From the NCBI GenBank assembly GCA_004835665.1, contig RBKR01000005.1, positions 310,001-374,000 on the forward strand: a stretch of DNA of 64,000 bases. Reading direction: 5' to 3'. The DNA comes from Phoma sp. XZ068. Its lineage: Eukaryota > Ascomycota > Dothideomycetes > Pleosporales > Didymellaceae. How positions within the stretch are numbered: position 1 is the first letter of the stretch; each line of letters begins with the position of its first letter. The notes under the pieces were generated by a model, which was given only the letters and a program-made list of their open reading frames with translations, was not told where the DNA came from and ran no database searches. A program made the translations under genes and the position numbers. This document shows, piece after piece, positions 34,464 through 45,203 of the stretch.

Positions 34464-36033
34464 TTTGTACATAGTTGAGCGCATTTATATATCCTAACAC
34501 ATAATCTTCTTATACCACAACCCAATTGCACGATTATTACTGATGCTCGGGAATGCTGTGTTGACCAAATCCCAGATTCAATAAATCCTTCTGCCCCGCA
34601 CAGGATTCGAAGCCAATGGTGGACACAGCAAAGCAACGGTTGAGCGCCCCCACACGCCCAACAGCGCTGCTGACTGCTTAAGCCAATAGCAAAGGTATGT
34701 TATGACTCGGATTTATCCTCTGTCTTTACTTACGGGTCATGCGTAGCCACCTACCTGCGCCACCCGCCTTCCGCCTTCCTTATCAGCGAATCCCACGTCA
34801 TGTCAAGAGGTATGGAGTCAGTGGCAAAGGAATGGTAACTCGGGCGGCAGACAAAAGGCCGCGTTTGTATGGGAGTGTGCCGCGCCACGGCATGCACGGC
34901 AGTAGCCGCTTGCTCGTGCATGAGCATCGATGAGGGTAGAGAGGAACATATGCGCATAATTCACCGAGAAGAGAAGAGACATCATCGCCGAGAAGATGTT
35001 GTCAACGAGGAGATATTATCGCCGAGAGGATATTGTCCCCGAGACGATATGACTGAGCATTATCCAATATCGACGAGCAGAAAAGAGAAATCGGATGACT
35101 CGATACGGGGAACAGCGCATTCGTTCCAACGACATAATGTTGCGGTGGAGGTTGCGTGCAAATCCTCGAGAGCCTTCACCCCGACTACATCCTGCACACA
35201 ACTGCAACGCCGCTAGTTTGCTATGTGGTATATTTGTAATTTCTCGAAACTATGCACCCATCTCAACCCATTGAGCGAAGAGATCCTTGGACCACCCGCC
35301 AACCAACGTGAAAATTGGAGCCGATAGCCGGTTGTAGGCGACCCACGCCACACTCTCCCAATAGGTCTTGTGACACCTGGCAACGAATATTTGTGGCGTT
35401 CTTCAAGGCCAGGCACTGCTTGTGCAGTATTGGTAACTATCAAGCTGGCGTCCTTGGGCGTATCGAGGAACAATCCTTTGAGGAGATGGGCCAGTTACGA
35501 TTGAGACATCATGCATCGAACTAAAGCAAACTTGACAGAACTGTTCCCTACTGTAATTAGATGTTGGCCTCATGACCGAATGACAAAACAGAAGCAGTTC
35601 GTAGTCGGAATTTACCCATTTGGCCAAACTGCTGATATCTACCATGGCTACAACGTGTACATTCCAGCATGCGATAAGGAAATCAAAGATTTGAAGTGTT
35701 AGAAGCTGAAGGGGGATTCGAAAAGTCTGTAGCAAGATGCACGTGGCGTTGAAATGGTGGATGATGCAACGACACTGTTGAATGGGTTTGCGAGTTGCTA
35801 GGACATAAAGACGGATATTGTCATGACGATTGACGGGCTGGAGTGGCCAGATAGAGATGGGTAAAGAAGGACAGTAGCAAGTAGGTCGACCATTTTGAAT
35901 TGATACACGATGATGAATTCGACCAGTGTTTGACCAATATTTGGATGGGTATTCTTACACTACATGCATTGCGAATCTACATCAGGAACGTTCACAACTA
36001 TAATACATCCCCTCATATTATCATACAATGGGA
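34464..36033. other. Intergenic region between convergent GUT1 and MTG2
   Basis: 1.57 kb, long for a convergent pair. It contains the 17-bp tandem repeat at 34985-35052. Short frames on both strands show no family resemblance. A T-loop-like GGATTCGAAG at about 34603 does not fold into a tRNA. Confidence 0.5.
34985..35052. repeat. 17-bp tandem repeat, four copies
   Basis: Four adjacent 17-bp units (34985-35001, 35002-35018, 35019-35035 and 35036-35052) follow the pattern TCNNCGAGANGATATTG with a few changes each. A fifth, more degenerate start (TCACCGAGAAGA) lies at 34961. Seventeen is not a multiple of three, and no coding frame runs through it. Confidence 0.85.
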
Positions 36034-37692
36034 TCAATCGTCCAGCAGGTCCATGACAATCTGCGGGATCGCTTCAACTCCATGTGCGTTGATGGCACTG
36101 ATAGGTATGGACGAGACGTCTCTCTTCCAAGCATTTTCGCGTCCACTGGGATGCGGTTGCGCGCCACTCTTGACATCCTCCAGGTACTTGTGCAACTTCT
36201 CGTAATTCTCCTGTGTGCCCTCCAGATCGGCCTTGGTGGCAACCACAAACCACGGCTTCGCAGAAATGGGCTCTGAAGCTATGAACGGCAGGGGCTCTAT
36301 TGAAGGGTCCAAGTCGGGCGTGTCGAGCATGTCGGTTTCACTCTTGGGTTCAACGCTGTTTGCAGGGCGGAACAAGACCATTCTGCGCTCCGTCTCGGCG
36401 TTGAGTTCCTTGCCGCGAAGGGATTCGTACTCGGAAACTTCGCGCCAGAGGAGCTTCAGCGCATGGACAGCATCGCCAGCGTTCAGGTCAATAACGAAAG
36501 CCAGGACTGCAGCACGCTCCACGTGGCGGAGGAAGCCGAGGCCAAGACCTTTGTCGAGATGCGCATCTTCGATAAGTCCGGGTACATCGGCAATGGTGAA
36601 GCTCTCGCGGAGTTCGCCGTGCTTGTTGCGCTTCACAACAAGGGGACGGCCCTTGTGATTGTCGAGGACGACAGTGCCGACATTTGGCTGCAGGGTGGTG
36701 AAGGCCCAATTACCGACTCGGGCGCGGCTGTTGCTCAAGGCTCGAAGCAGGGTGCTCTTTCCGGCATTGGGGAGACCGACCAAGCCCAAGTCTGCAAGGA
36801 TCTTCAATTCGAGTTGGACTGCAATCTTGACGCCCTCCTCTCCTCTTGTCGCCATCTTGGGCCTGTTATTGAAAGGTGTCATGAAGTTGGGGTTGCCCAG
36901 ACCGCCCATGGCGCCGGCCGCGAGCAGCATGGGCGTCTCCATGTGCTTGTCGAGGTCGAGCCATATCGGCGACTCTGGCTCGAGAGCGGTGAGGTGTGAT
37001 CTTCGAGGCTTTGGGAGCTGGGGGAACTTCATCCTGTTCAGCTCTGTGGGTACTGTTCCAGGGTAAACGAGCCATCTATCCCTTTTGAAGCCACCCTCCT
37101 CCTCTGCGACCTCGCCATCTGCTTCTGCGCGTTCGCGTAGCCTTTCGGCTTTCTCTGCCTCCTCGAGAAGCACCTCGATAGGATCGTGCCGCTGAATCTC
37201 GCGCACAATGGTTCCGATTGGCACCTTGATGAGAACATCTGCGCCTCTCTCGCCACCCTTCACCTTGCCTTGTCCATTGCGGCCTCTTCCAGCCTTAATG
37301 AGACGTCTGCGGGCAAGCTTATGCAGTGATGTTTCACCACGCACTGCCTGAATGTATACGTTTCCTCCACTACCTCCATCGCCGCCGTTGGCAGGCCCTT
37401 CTGGCGTGTACATCTCGCGCAAGAATGACACGCAGCCATGACCGCCCGCACCAGCTTCCAGTGTGAGGATGGCTCGGTCTGCAAATGGCGTCAAGGAGTA
37501 ATCGTCCGGCGTGGGGTCCAGTCGCGAGTAGTCGGCCTGGTCGGTGGCTGTCGAGCTACACCGTGCCTGCGACGGAAAGCTTCTGTGCAGCGGACATCTG
37601 CGCGAGACGGTGAGGAGTGTGGATTCGGTGAACGAGGGATAGAGGAACGGTGTGAGCGTTCCACTTAGGAAGCCCGGTCGAACAGAAGGCAT
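36034..37692 (-). CDS. MTG2: Mitochondrial ribosome-assembly GTPase, Obg family
   Basis: Obg/CgtA-type GTPase that assists large mitoribosomal subunit assembly. Intronless, 552 aa. Residues 1-50 form a presequence rich in Ser, Arg and Leu (TVSRRCPLHRSFPSQARCSS). The Gly-rich Obg fold follows at about 65-300 (ADRAILTLEAGAGGHGCVSF, NGGDGGSGGNVYI, GAMGGLGNPNFMTPFNNRP), with a fungal insertion around 180-240 (Glu-rich EVLLEEAEKAERLRERAEA). The G domain has G1 GLPNAGKST at about 304, G3 DVPGLIE at about 368 and a G4-like ATKAD near 495, with a long insertion between G3 and G4. It shares a 341-bp divergent promoter with the short-chain dehydrogenase gene. Confidence 0.94.
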   Translation of the reverse strand: MPSVRPGFLSGTLTPFLYPSFTESTLLTVSRRCPLHRSFPSQARCSSTATDQADYSRLDPTPDDYSLTPFADRAILTLEAGAGGHGCVSFLREMYTPEGPANGGDGGSGGNVYIQAVRGETSLHKLARRRLIKAGRGRNGQGKVKGGERGADVLIKVPIGTIVREIQRHDPIEVLLEEAEKAERLRERAEADGEVAEEEGGFKRDRWLVYPGTVPTELNRMKFPQLPKPRRSHLTALEPESPIWLDLDKHMETPMLLAAGAMGGLGNPNFMTPFNNRPKMATRGEEGVKIAVQLELKILADLGLVGLPNAGKSTLLRALSNSRARVGNWAFTTLQPNVGTVVLDNHKGRPLVVKRNKHGELRESFTIADVPGLIEDAHLDKGLGLGFLRHVERAAVLAFVIDLNAGDAVHALKLLWREVSEYESLRGKELNAETERRMVLFRPANSVEPKSETDMLDTPDLDPSIEPLPFIASEPISAKPWFVVATKADLEGTQENYEKLHKYLEDVKSGAQPHPSGRENAWKRDVSSIPISAINAHGVEAIPQIVMDLLDD

Positions 37693-38033
37693 ACGTTATG
37701 GTTGTGAAGGTAGAAACATGAGGAAGGCCGCTGGAGAGACGACCGTGAGGGCTTCAGTTTTCGCGCAGCCAATCAACGCGCTGGAAAGTCCGACCACCAA
37801 CGATGACCCTCACGTGCAATCTCACCATGTATGCGGCCAACATGCTGACACCTGGAACAATCTGAACACTTAAATCCCTTCTTCACCATCTCTTCGGGGT
37901 TTGGAGATTACGATTGCTGCGTAGTACTTGCTTCCATCAAACCAGCCAGTTAACCTCAACTATCGTTGACGCAGGCTGCGTGAAGTGCTGACAACTCGAC
38001 TCTGAAACCCCTCATCACTCTTGTACCTTCGAC
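37693..38033. promoter_or_regulatory. Divergent promoter, MTG2 / short-chain dehydrogenase
   Basis: 341 bp between two divergent ATGs. It contains CACGTG at 37811-37816 and CCAAT-like sequence at 37767-37773. No other element is clear. Confidence 0.5.
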
Positions 38034-39109
38034 ATGTTCCGTTGCCTCACGTTGGCCGCCACATGTATCGGCCTCCAGCTTATTGATCCTGCTGCACTCG
38101 GTGTCCCGGACATCTTACCTCTTGGTCTCCACCAAGCAACTATCCTCCGGCTCATCAAATGGGGCTTAGCTGCTTGGACCACTGTCGAAGTCAATGCAGT
38201 GCTGAACAGCTGGGCTGAGAACAGGTGGATGTGGAAGAACGACAAGAGTAATTGGAAATGGCAAAGCGAGGTAGCGGTCGTCACGGGCGGTTCCTCTGGA
38301 ATTGGAGCGTCTGTCGTGCAGAAGCTTGTAACACACGGCATCAAGGTGGCAGTCCTTGACACTGGACCTTTGTCGAGCCAATTCACTGATTGTGAGTAAT
38401 CGTTAGTGTCTCAGTGAATTCAAAGACTAATATCTTCGTAGCTGAACGAGAACTCATTCGATACTACCAGTGCAATGTCACCTCTAGAGATGACATTCAC
38501 AGAGCAGCAGAAGCTGTCCGTTCTGAACTGGGCCCACCGTCAATCCTGATCAATAATGCGGGTATCGGCAATGCTCACACCATCCTCGATATTCCTACCG
38601 AAGATTTGAAAAGACTCTTCGACATAAACATAATCAGTCATTGGAGCACTATCCAAGAATTCCTGCCAGGCATGATTGCTAAAGGAAAAGGCCACATTAT
38701 GAGTGTTGCTAGCTTAGCCTCCTTTGTAACTATAACTGGAGGTGTCGACTACAGCGCTACAAAGGCTGCCCTTCTCGCTCTCCATGAGGGTCTGGGTCTG
38801 GAACTGAAACATCGCTATGGCTGCCCTCAAATCAAGACGACCATCGTCCATCCAGGCTGGACCAAGTCGGCGATGACAGCTCGCGAGTCTGTTCGAGGTG
38901 GTCTGAAGAAGGCTGGAATCAGACTTTTGGAGCCAGAGGATGTCGCTGATGCCATGGTCAAGCAAATCATCGCTGCAAAGAGCGGACAGATTGTACTGGG
39001 TCCGGCTGTCACACCCAAGATCCGCGCATTTCCCCTGTGGCTACAGGAGCTTATCAGAGACAGCCAAGCCAAAGTGGTTTCTAAAGAGACACCCACTGCG
39101 ACGAAGTAA
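38034..39109 (+). CDS. Short-chain dehydrogenase/reductase, membrane-anchored (SDR16C-like)
   Basis: NAD(P)-dependent oxidoreductase of the classical SDR fold. Exons 38034-38391 and 38442-39109 (50-nt intron) give 341 aa. The first 60 residues have two hydrophobic segments (FRCLTLAATCIGLQLIDPAA and ILRLIKWGLAAWTT) and likely anchor the enzyme in ER or lipid-droplet membrane. The cofactor motif is TGGSSGIG (84-91), followed by CNV (about 130) and NNAG (157-160). The catalytic residues are Ser210, Tyr223 and Lys227 (YSATKAA), and HPGWTKSAM completes the fold. The intron falls just after the first Rossmann beta-alpha-beta unit. Architecture and length resemble retinol or long-chain-alcohol dehydrogenases (SDR16C/RDH10 group), but the substrate cannot be read from sequence. 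Confidence 0.9.
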
Positions 39110-39718
39110 TTCGTCTGGCTGACTGAGAAACGGGTTTACGGTTATGGACCTACATGAAATCGGATTTCCTTTTGGGGGCCTTAATGACGTTGTGAGTGGG
39201 CGACACAATTCGATGTGCATAAGCAAGCCCTTCAAGCAGTATCGAGATGCGAACACCGTCTGCGCCATTGCGACAAGCGAACTTCGCGATTGTCCAGCGC
39301 TTACGAGGGGCGTCAGCAGCAATGTACATTGAGTTGCCTTGCTTCGCGTGCTGCCAACAACGGCAATCTACTAAACGTACGATTCCCATCTGTTTGATTG
39401 CCGGCACCTTGCCAAGTCAATAAAAATCACAGATCTATTGCGCCGACGAGAGTCTGCATGCTAAAGTTAGCTGACTGGTAGATATTCTCGGAGTACCATG
39501 GGGCGCAGCCTCACCAACAGACAGGGGCCTTGCAGGTTCACTAAGCCAGAATTGGCCCGATGCGGCATACAACCCATAGAACACCGTCGGTGTTCGCACT
39601 TGAGATGCAAAGTCCATAAGTACTTGATGCCGTACTACCTGTTGTACGTTTCCTGGGATTGCAAGGTCGCGTTACTGCCAATACGTTGAATCACTCGTTT
39701 CCGACTTGCAACAATGCG
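39110..39718. other. Intergenic region
   Basis: 609 bp between two + strand genes; holds the promoter of the Ser/Thr-rich surface protein. No credible gene or element seen. Confidence 0.55.
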
Positions 39719-42700
39719 ATGTGGTTCAAGAGAGTCTTGCTCGGTTACTGCGCCGCATCATCGTCGGTGACTATCGTTACAGCATCTTCCGCTAAAGGTA
39801 TGCAAGGACTGAGGATTGTGCTACCCGTCTCAAGGACTCTTGATTGCTGATTGGGAGACAGATGTTACAGTTCCTAAGAGGCACCACCTAGTCGAGCGAC
39901 TTGTATTTCCCTCGTTGGAGCGACGCCAGCAGTCCTTCGGGAATCAAACAACGTCCTCAGAGACCATCAAAACAATATCTAGCATTGTCGAGAGTTCCAG
40001 TATCTTTACTCCTCCGGAATCAACCCAAATTTCAACAATCATTCAAACACCGACAGTAACGATAGACCCTGGGTCAACCTCATCAGCTTCACCCACTCGC
40101 ACATCGCTATCCACACCACAGCCAACCTCATTAACAGAGGCGACATCGGAGCATGCGACGTCTTCTACACTCGTTCAACTTACTTCCACCATTCCTTCAT
40201 CTACCAATGGACCACAGTCTTCCAGCACCTCGGAGGTCTCATCGAGTGCCTCTGGGCCCATCTTCGAGCTACCGACAGCGACATCCGAGGCAATTTCTTC
40301 CTCGTGGACCACCGCTTCGCCGGTATTGACTTCAACATCAGTACCAGTTGAAGAAACTTCACGGACACAGTCTGGTGGCAACTCCGATTCAGCAAGTGAC
40401 AGCATAACATCTACTTCTGCGATCGAAACCAGCCTGCCCACTGTTCCTGCTCCGACCTCACAAAGCAGTGTAGTTGATAGTCCTCCTACTACGCTCACAT
40501 CTGAGCCAGTCTCTACGCCCGTTGAGCAGCAATCGACTACGCCCTTCAGTTCTCCACCCGCTCCCACCGGTAATCAAGATTCGACTTCTTCTGTTCCAGA
40601 GCCAGTTTTTTCTAGTACTTCCGCAATGCTCATCAGCTCAACACAAGAGCCTCTCACTAGCTCCTCCACTGGGCAAGCACCAGAGTTGACATCTATTTCG
40701 GCACTCTCGTCACAGGTCACTTCGATTATTGAGCCCATCTCAAGCTCTATTCTAGACATCGTAACAAGTTCAGTCGAAACGCCACAACCATTGCCTTCGA
40801 CAAGCATACTAGAGACCACAACCATGCCTAGTCCCTCAGCGATCGAGCCTCCACTGTCTTCGAACAGCGAGCAATCATTCACCAGCAGTCTCCCTGAATC
40901 TACCCTGGTTATCACTGATGTTTCGAGTACGCCCACACCTTCTGTGGTCACCTCTGATCAGTCGCCTGTCCCTACTTCTTCGATACAACCAACAATCTCT
41001 TCGACCAGCGAACTACTACCGGTCAGCTCTCCAACTGAGCCAGCTTCGAGCATCGACACTATTTCGAACATTTCGAGCCAATTTACCAGCCCCTCCAGTT
41101 CTGCTGTTCCTACAGATTTTACATCACAGGCAGAACCTGGCTCCTCTGCTACACCGATCTCCTCGAGCGTGCTCGTTCCCACTCAAACTGAATCACTGTT
41201 CAGTGAGACAAACGTACCTTCCTCATCTTTTTCAGATGTTGTGCCAACAAGTTCTGCGATATTGTCGTCCATAGTATCGGAGACGCCCTCCAGCAGTGCG
41301 ATCGTTCCTACTACATTCTCAGCAGAGACCTCCAACGGCATATCGCAGGCTTCATCCTTCCTGACATCCACATTCTTTGGCACACAGCCTAGCTTTTCCG
41401 AAAAACCATCAAGCGTAACATCTAGTCTGCTAGAGTCGATATCAAGCATCCAAACTCACGTATCGTCCACACTGGACCTTTTCCCCACCGGCACTTCCTT
41501 CCCATCGACACTTATCAGCAGTCTGTCGCAGAACCCCACTTCGTTCGCTACCCCTTCGATAAGCACGACTGTGGGCGGCTCTATCCCAACTTCTGAATCT
41601 CTTGGCTCAAGCTTCATATCCTCGCCGTTCGGATCCACTTCGCTAGCTACCCCAACACCTAGTGGCATATCATCTTTTGCTTCCTCCGATGCATCAAGGA
41701 GTACAGGCACTAATGGAACGCCTCTTCCCTCAGCGGTTACGTCGAATGGCACTCAAACCGGACCAGTTATGCCCATCACTTCAGGGACGGGTATGGCCAC
41801 CTTTTCAACGGTATACGTCTCTAGCATCAGATCAAGTGTACTCGACGTGAGCACAATCGCATTCTCACTAGTCAGCTCAGTGGTGGGCGCCACAGTGAAC
41901 CAGACAAGCATTCGAACTTCAGGCGCGATGTCAGCTACGACAACTTCAGATCCATCAGTCACACGAGTGCCTGCCAGCGAAACACTCCAATCATCTTCCA
42001 AATTTGGTATTGGTGCAAATTCAACCTGGCCAACATTGACACAGTCGTTGTTGACTGCTACAACTAATCTGCCAGGGTACATCAACAGCACTCGGACAAC
42101 AGTGCTTGGTATCACGTTTAGTCGTTCAGCGCTTCCTACGGGTGCTAGCACAGGTACTGCTACCAGCCTCAATGCTACACGAGCGGAAACTCTGCAAACC
42201 TCCTCGATAAATAATGCACTCAACTCTACTACTGCAGGCTTTGTCGCGTCCACGGCATCGGGCAGTGCTTCAAGCGCTCAAACGGACATTTCAAGCTCAA
42301 CGTCGGCATCTGATTCGAGTGGAACGTCGACCACAAGCAGAACTGATACTGATGATACAAATGCTTCGAAGAAAGCCCACGACCCTACAAGCACACCTAG
42401 CCAAACCCAAGCCGTCGGTAGCCCTCCCCCACTCACCACCTCACAGACCGCCGGTGTCGCAGTAGGGGCCACGACTGGTCTTCTGATCGCTGTGGTTGCG
42501 GCCATCTTCATTGCTCGTCGCTACCATGCAGCCAAACATGGGAAGCGTATGAGCACTGGATCCATTTACCCCAAGGTTGCATACCTCTACGACCCAAAAA
42601 CTGGCGGAGATGGTGGCGACGCCGAAGCCTTAATATCCGGCACTACTGGTGGTTCGTCTTCAGGCAACCCTGCGGGTTCTCCAAAGCACATGCAGCGTCA

Positions 42701-43823
42701 CAGCACAGGCGCAATATCCTTCAATCGCTTCACTAGCCCAGGAAACCCATTCAGAAGTCCAGTCCGGGATCCAGCAATCCACAGGTACTCTGAATATGCA
42801 CGCATCGATACTGCGCGGGCGCTTTCTGCTGCAGTGGCAGGCTATGGCGGCAATCCGAAAGATTCGCCTTCGTACGCGAAGTACCCATCGGAGGTCACGA
42901 ATCCTTTCAGTGACCATGTGATCCCTTCACCTACCTTTGCTCCTTTCTCGCCCGATGATATTCGAAGACCGGATCTCAAGATAAGCAAGAGTGCAAACGA
43001 TGTAAGGGGAGATTACTCCCAGATGCCTATCAACTCATACGCATACCTCAACACAGCCGCCTCGATGTACCCACCGGTCTCACCCTACGGCCGTCCACCA
43101 AGTGAATACGATGTCAGACGGCACACAATGGATAGCGATCCTTTTGCTGATCCATTCGAGCATGACCTGCTCCTTCAAGTCGACGAGCGAAACCGCACTT
43201 CCGACAGCGTGACCGTCTTCGCCCCTTCGCCGAATTTGATGTCTCCTCGGACCCCGCGAATCCCAGTAGGACCAAAGCTACCAGTCAGGCAGCCCAACGG
43301 TATGACCTCAGCCAGGTCACTACTTAGTCCAGTGGCGGCAAAGTACATGCACAAGGCCCAAGAAGTCAAGATACCACGGAAGAGCATCGCTTCACCTGTC
43401 CTGGTGCAAGTAGGACGATCACCAGTGATCAAGCCATTCTCCCCGCCGCCAGCTGCACCTGAGCCTCTCGGGTGGGAGGCTATCAAGCGTCACTCCGAGA
43501 AGCGTTTCTCAGACGAACGAAGCGTACCTGCGCCACTTAAGTTCGGGTCTTCGGTGATCAAGAAGAAGCCCGTCCCTGAATCACACACTCGCACAAAGCC
43601 GTCTCTAACAGGAGCAGGCCCGGCTCTACTAGCTGGTAACGGGCTGCCGTTGACTGTCAAGATACCACATATGTATAACAAGAGCGTTGGACTGGACGTG
43701 CCGAAGGTACACGGCAGATCCGGTCCCGCACAAGAAGAAATATCCAGCGATCCAGTCGTGAGGGAGAAGAGGAGCAGGGAGTTGAGATTCGCCGATCCGG
43801 CATTAATTGGGAAAGAGTTTTGA
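39719..43823 (+). CDS. Ser/Thr-rich single-pass surface protein with NPF/DPF endocytic motifs
   Basis: Two exons, 39719-39797 and 39862-43823 (64-nt intron), give 1346 aa. I extend the large frame upstream because the spliced 5' exon gives MWFKRVLLGYCAASSSVTIV, a signal peptide, and the junction AK-DVTVPKRHHLVERL is seamless; the ATG inside the large exon would leave it without one. Residues about 55-860 are almost all Ser, Thr, Pro, Val and Ala, a mucin-like region expected to be heavily O-mannosylated, with N-glycosylation sites NGT and NST. A TM segment follows at about 889-915 (GVAVGATTGLLIAVVAAIFI), then RRYHAAKHGKR and a 430-residue cytosolic tail. The tail contains NPF at 988, NPFSD at 1040-1044, and a double DPF at 1119-1125. 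This layout resembles Wsc/Mid2 cell-wall stress sensors, but I see no WSC cysteine domain. Function is inferred, not established. Confidence 0.82.
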
Positions 43824-45203
43824 GGTCTTGCAGGTTATGCGAAGACTTGGCTATTGAAGTTTCAAAAGACACTTTCTTTTGCAGCAGCACATTTTGTTCT
43901 CTATTCACGTCGTTCGTTGTAATTCTCTTGCACAATACCCCAGCGCTACAAGCGCCTGTAACAATAGCTTAGACAGAATTACATTACAATCTATCACTAG
44001 ATCAATATTGATTTTTGCATGCTTTCTTTTTTCGTCGGAAGATCCTCTGCTGCGGAATGTTGGTGGCGCACAAGCACTATCGCGTCGGTCACCGAACACA
44101 ACCTGCGCCGCATCACCTGCACAGCACTTGCAACATGCAGAAAGGCGCACCACTTGCAACATGCAGAAACACGCACAGCGATCGCAAACTGTCTTTGTCC
44201 GGCGCGTCATCGCCATCCAAGCACAAAGAAATTACCTTTGCAAACCCCGGAACTTCCCAATCCCCCTGCCGTGCATCCGTACATTACCTGTCGCCGCGTC
44301 TAACCACGCATCATCATCGATGCCATCGACGATGCCCCTTCAACCATGTTCCTTGCCACAGTAGTCCCAACGCTCAATAACGTTCTCCAGGAACAGACTA
44401 CAATGCGGCGGCGCCACGGACCAAGGACGCTGCGTTGCTGCACCGAGCCTCATAATGCCTCGGGCGATCATACCACCTGCTCGCCTTTACGAGTTCGCCC
44501 TGCCAACCACGATGCCCAATCCATCTGCATGCTGCATGTCCAAGCTTTCTCCACTCCGTTCCAATGATCCCGATTGGCCCGCGTGTGCAGTGGAAACGCG
44601 TGGGCCTCGTAAAGCTTCCCCGTTAGCGTCGTTCTCCCATGTGGTGCTCCGTGCGCGGGGAAGCCAGCGAAGGATTGCCGTCACTTTCTACTTGGGGTTA
44701 GGGGGCAAGCTTCCTTCCCTTCCTGCTTTAGTGAGCATTGGGTCCCAAAGGACTGTTAAGGTTTGAGAAAAGCTTGGGCGCGGCCGGTGTAAAGTGCCGG
44801 TCTAAGATTAAGGTTTCGCACAGATGATATTCGCTACGCTTTGCAGTTTGCGCTGCGGGGAGAAAGCTTCGAGCTAGTCAAATTTAGCCGCCAGGGGATA
44901 AGGAAGTTGAGCGAGATTATGCAGCAAGCATAAGGTTTTGCATTTGCTAAAGATGGACGAACATGCGTTCGTCAAAATGCTTGAGACTGCCGTTACATGT
45001 CATGCCGTCGTACCTGACGAGTTGACGCGTACATGAGCGTCCCTCACTTGAAGACAATATTCATACCTATTCACTCGGGTTGTACCGAATTGAAAAGCCA
45101 CAAGCCCCAAATCACGTTCCAGAACATGGTAGCCCAACGGTCACAAGATCACTACACAGACATGTTAAAGTTCAACCGTGCCGAAGTTTCGACAGCTGTC
45201 AGT
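43824..45203. other. Intergenic region with 26-bp direct repeat
   Basis: 1.38 kb between convergent genes. It carries a 26-bp tandem duplication at 44125-44176. Open frames here overlap in several phases and match nothing I recognise. Confidence 0.5.
44125..44176. repeat. 26-bp tandem duplication
   Basis: CACTTGCAACATGCAGAAA followed by GGCGCAC (44125-44150) is repeated as the same 19-mer followed by CACGCAC (44151-44176). The two copies differ at two positions. Confidence 0.85.

Noticed and set aside
34560..34625. tRNA-like T-loop (GGATTCGAAG)
   Set aside because: Neither strand gives paired T, D and acceptor stems.
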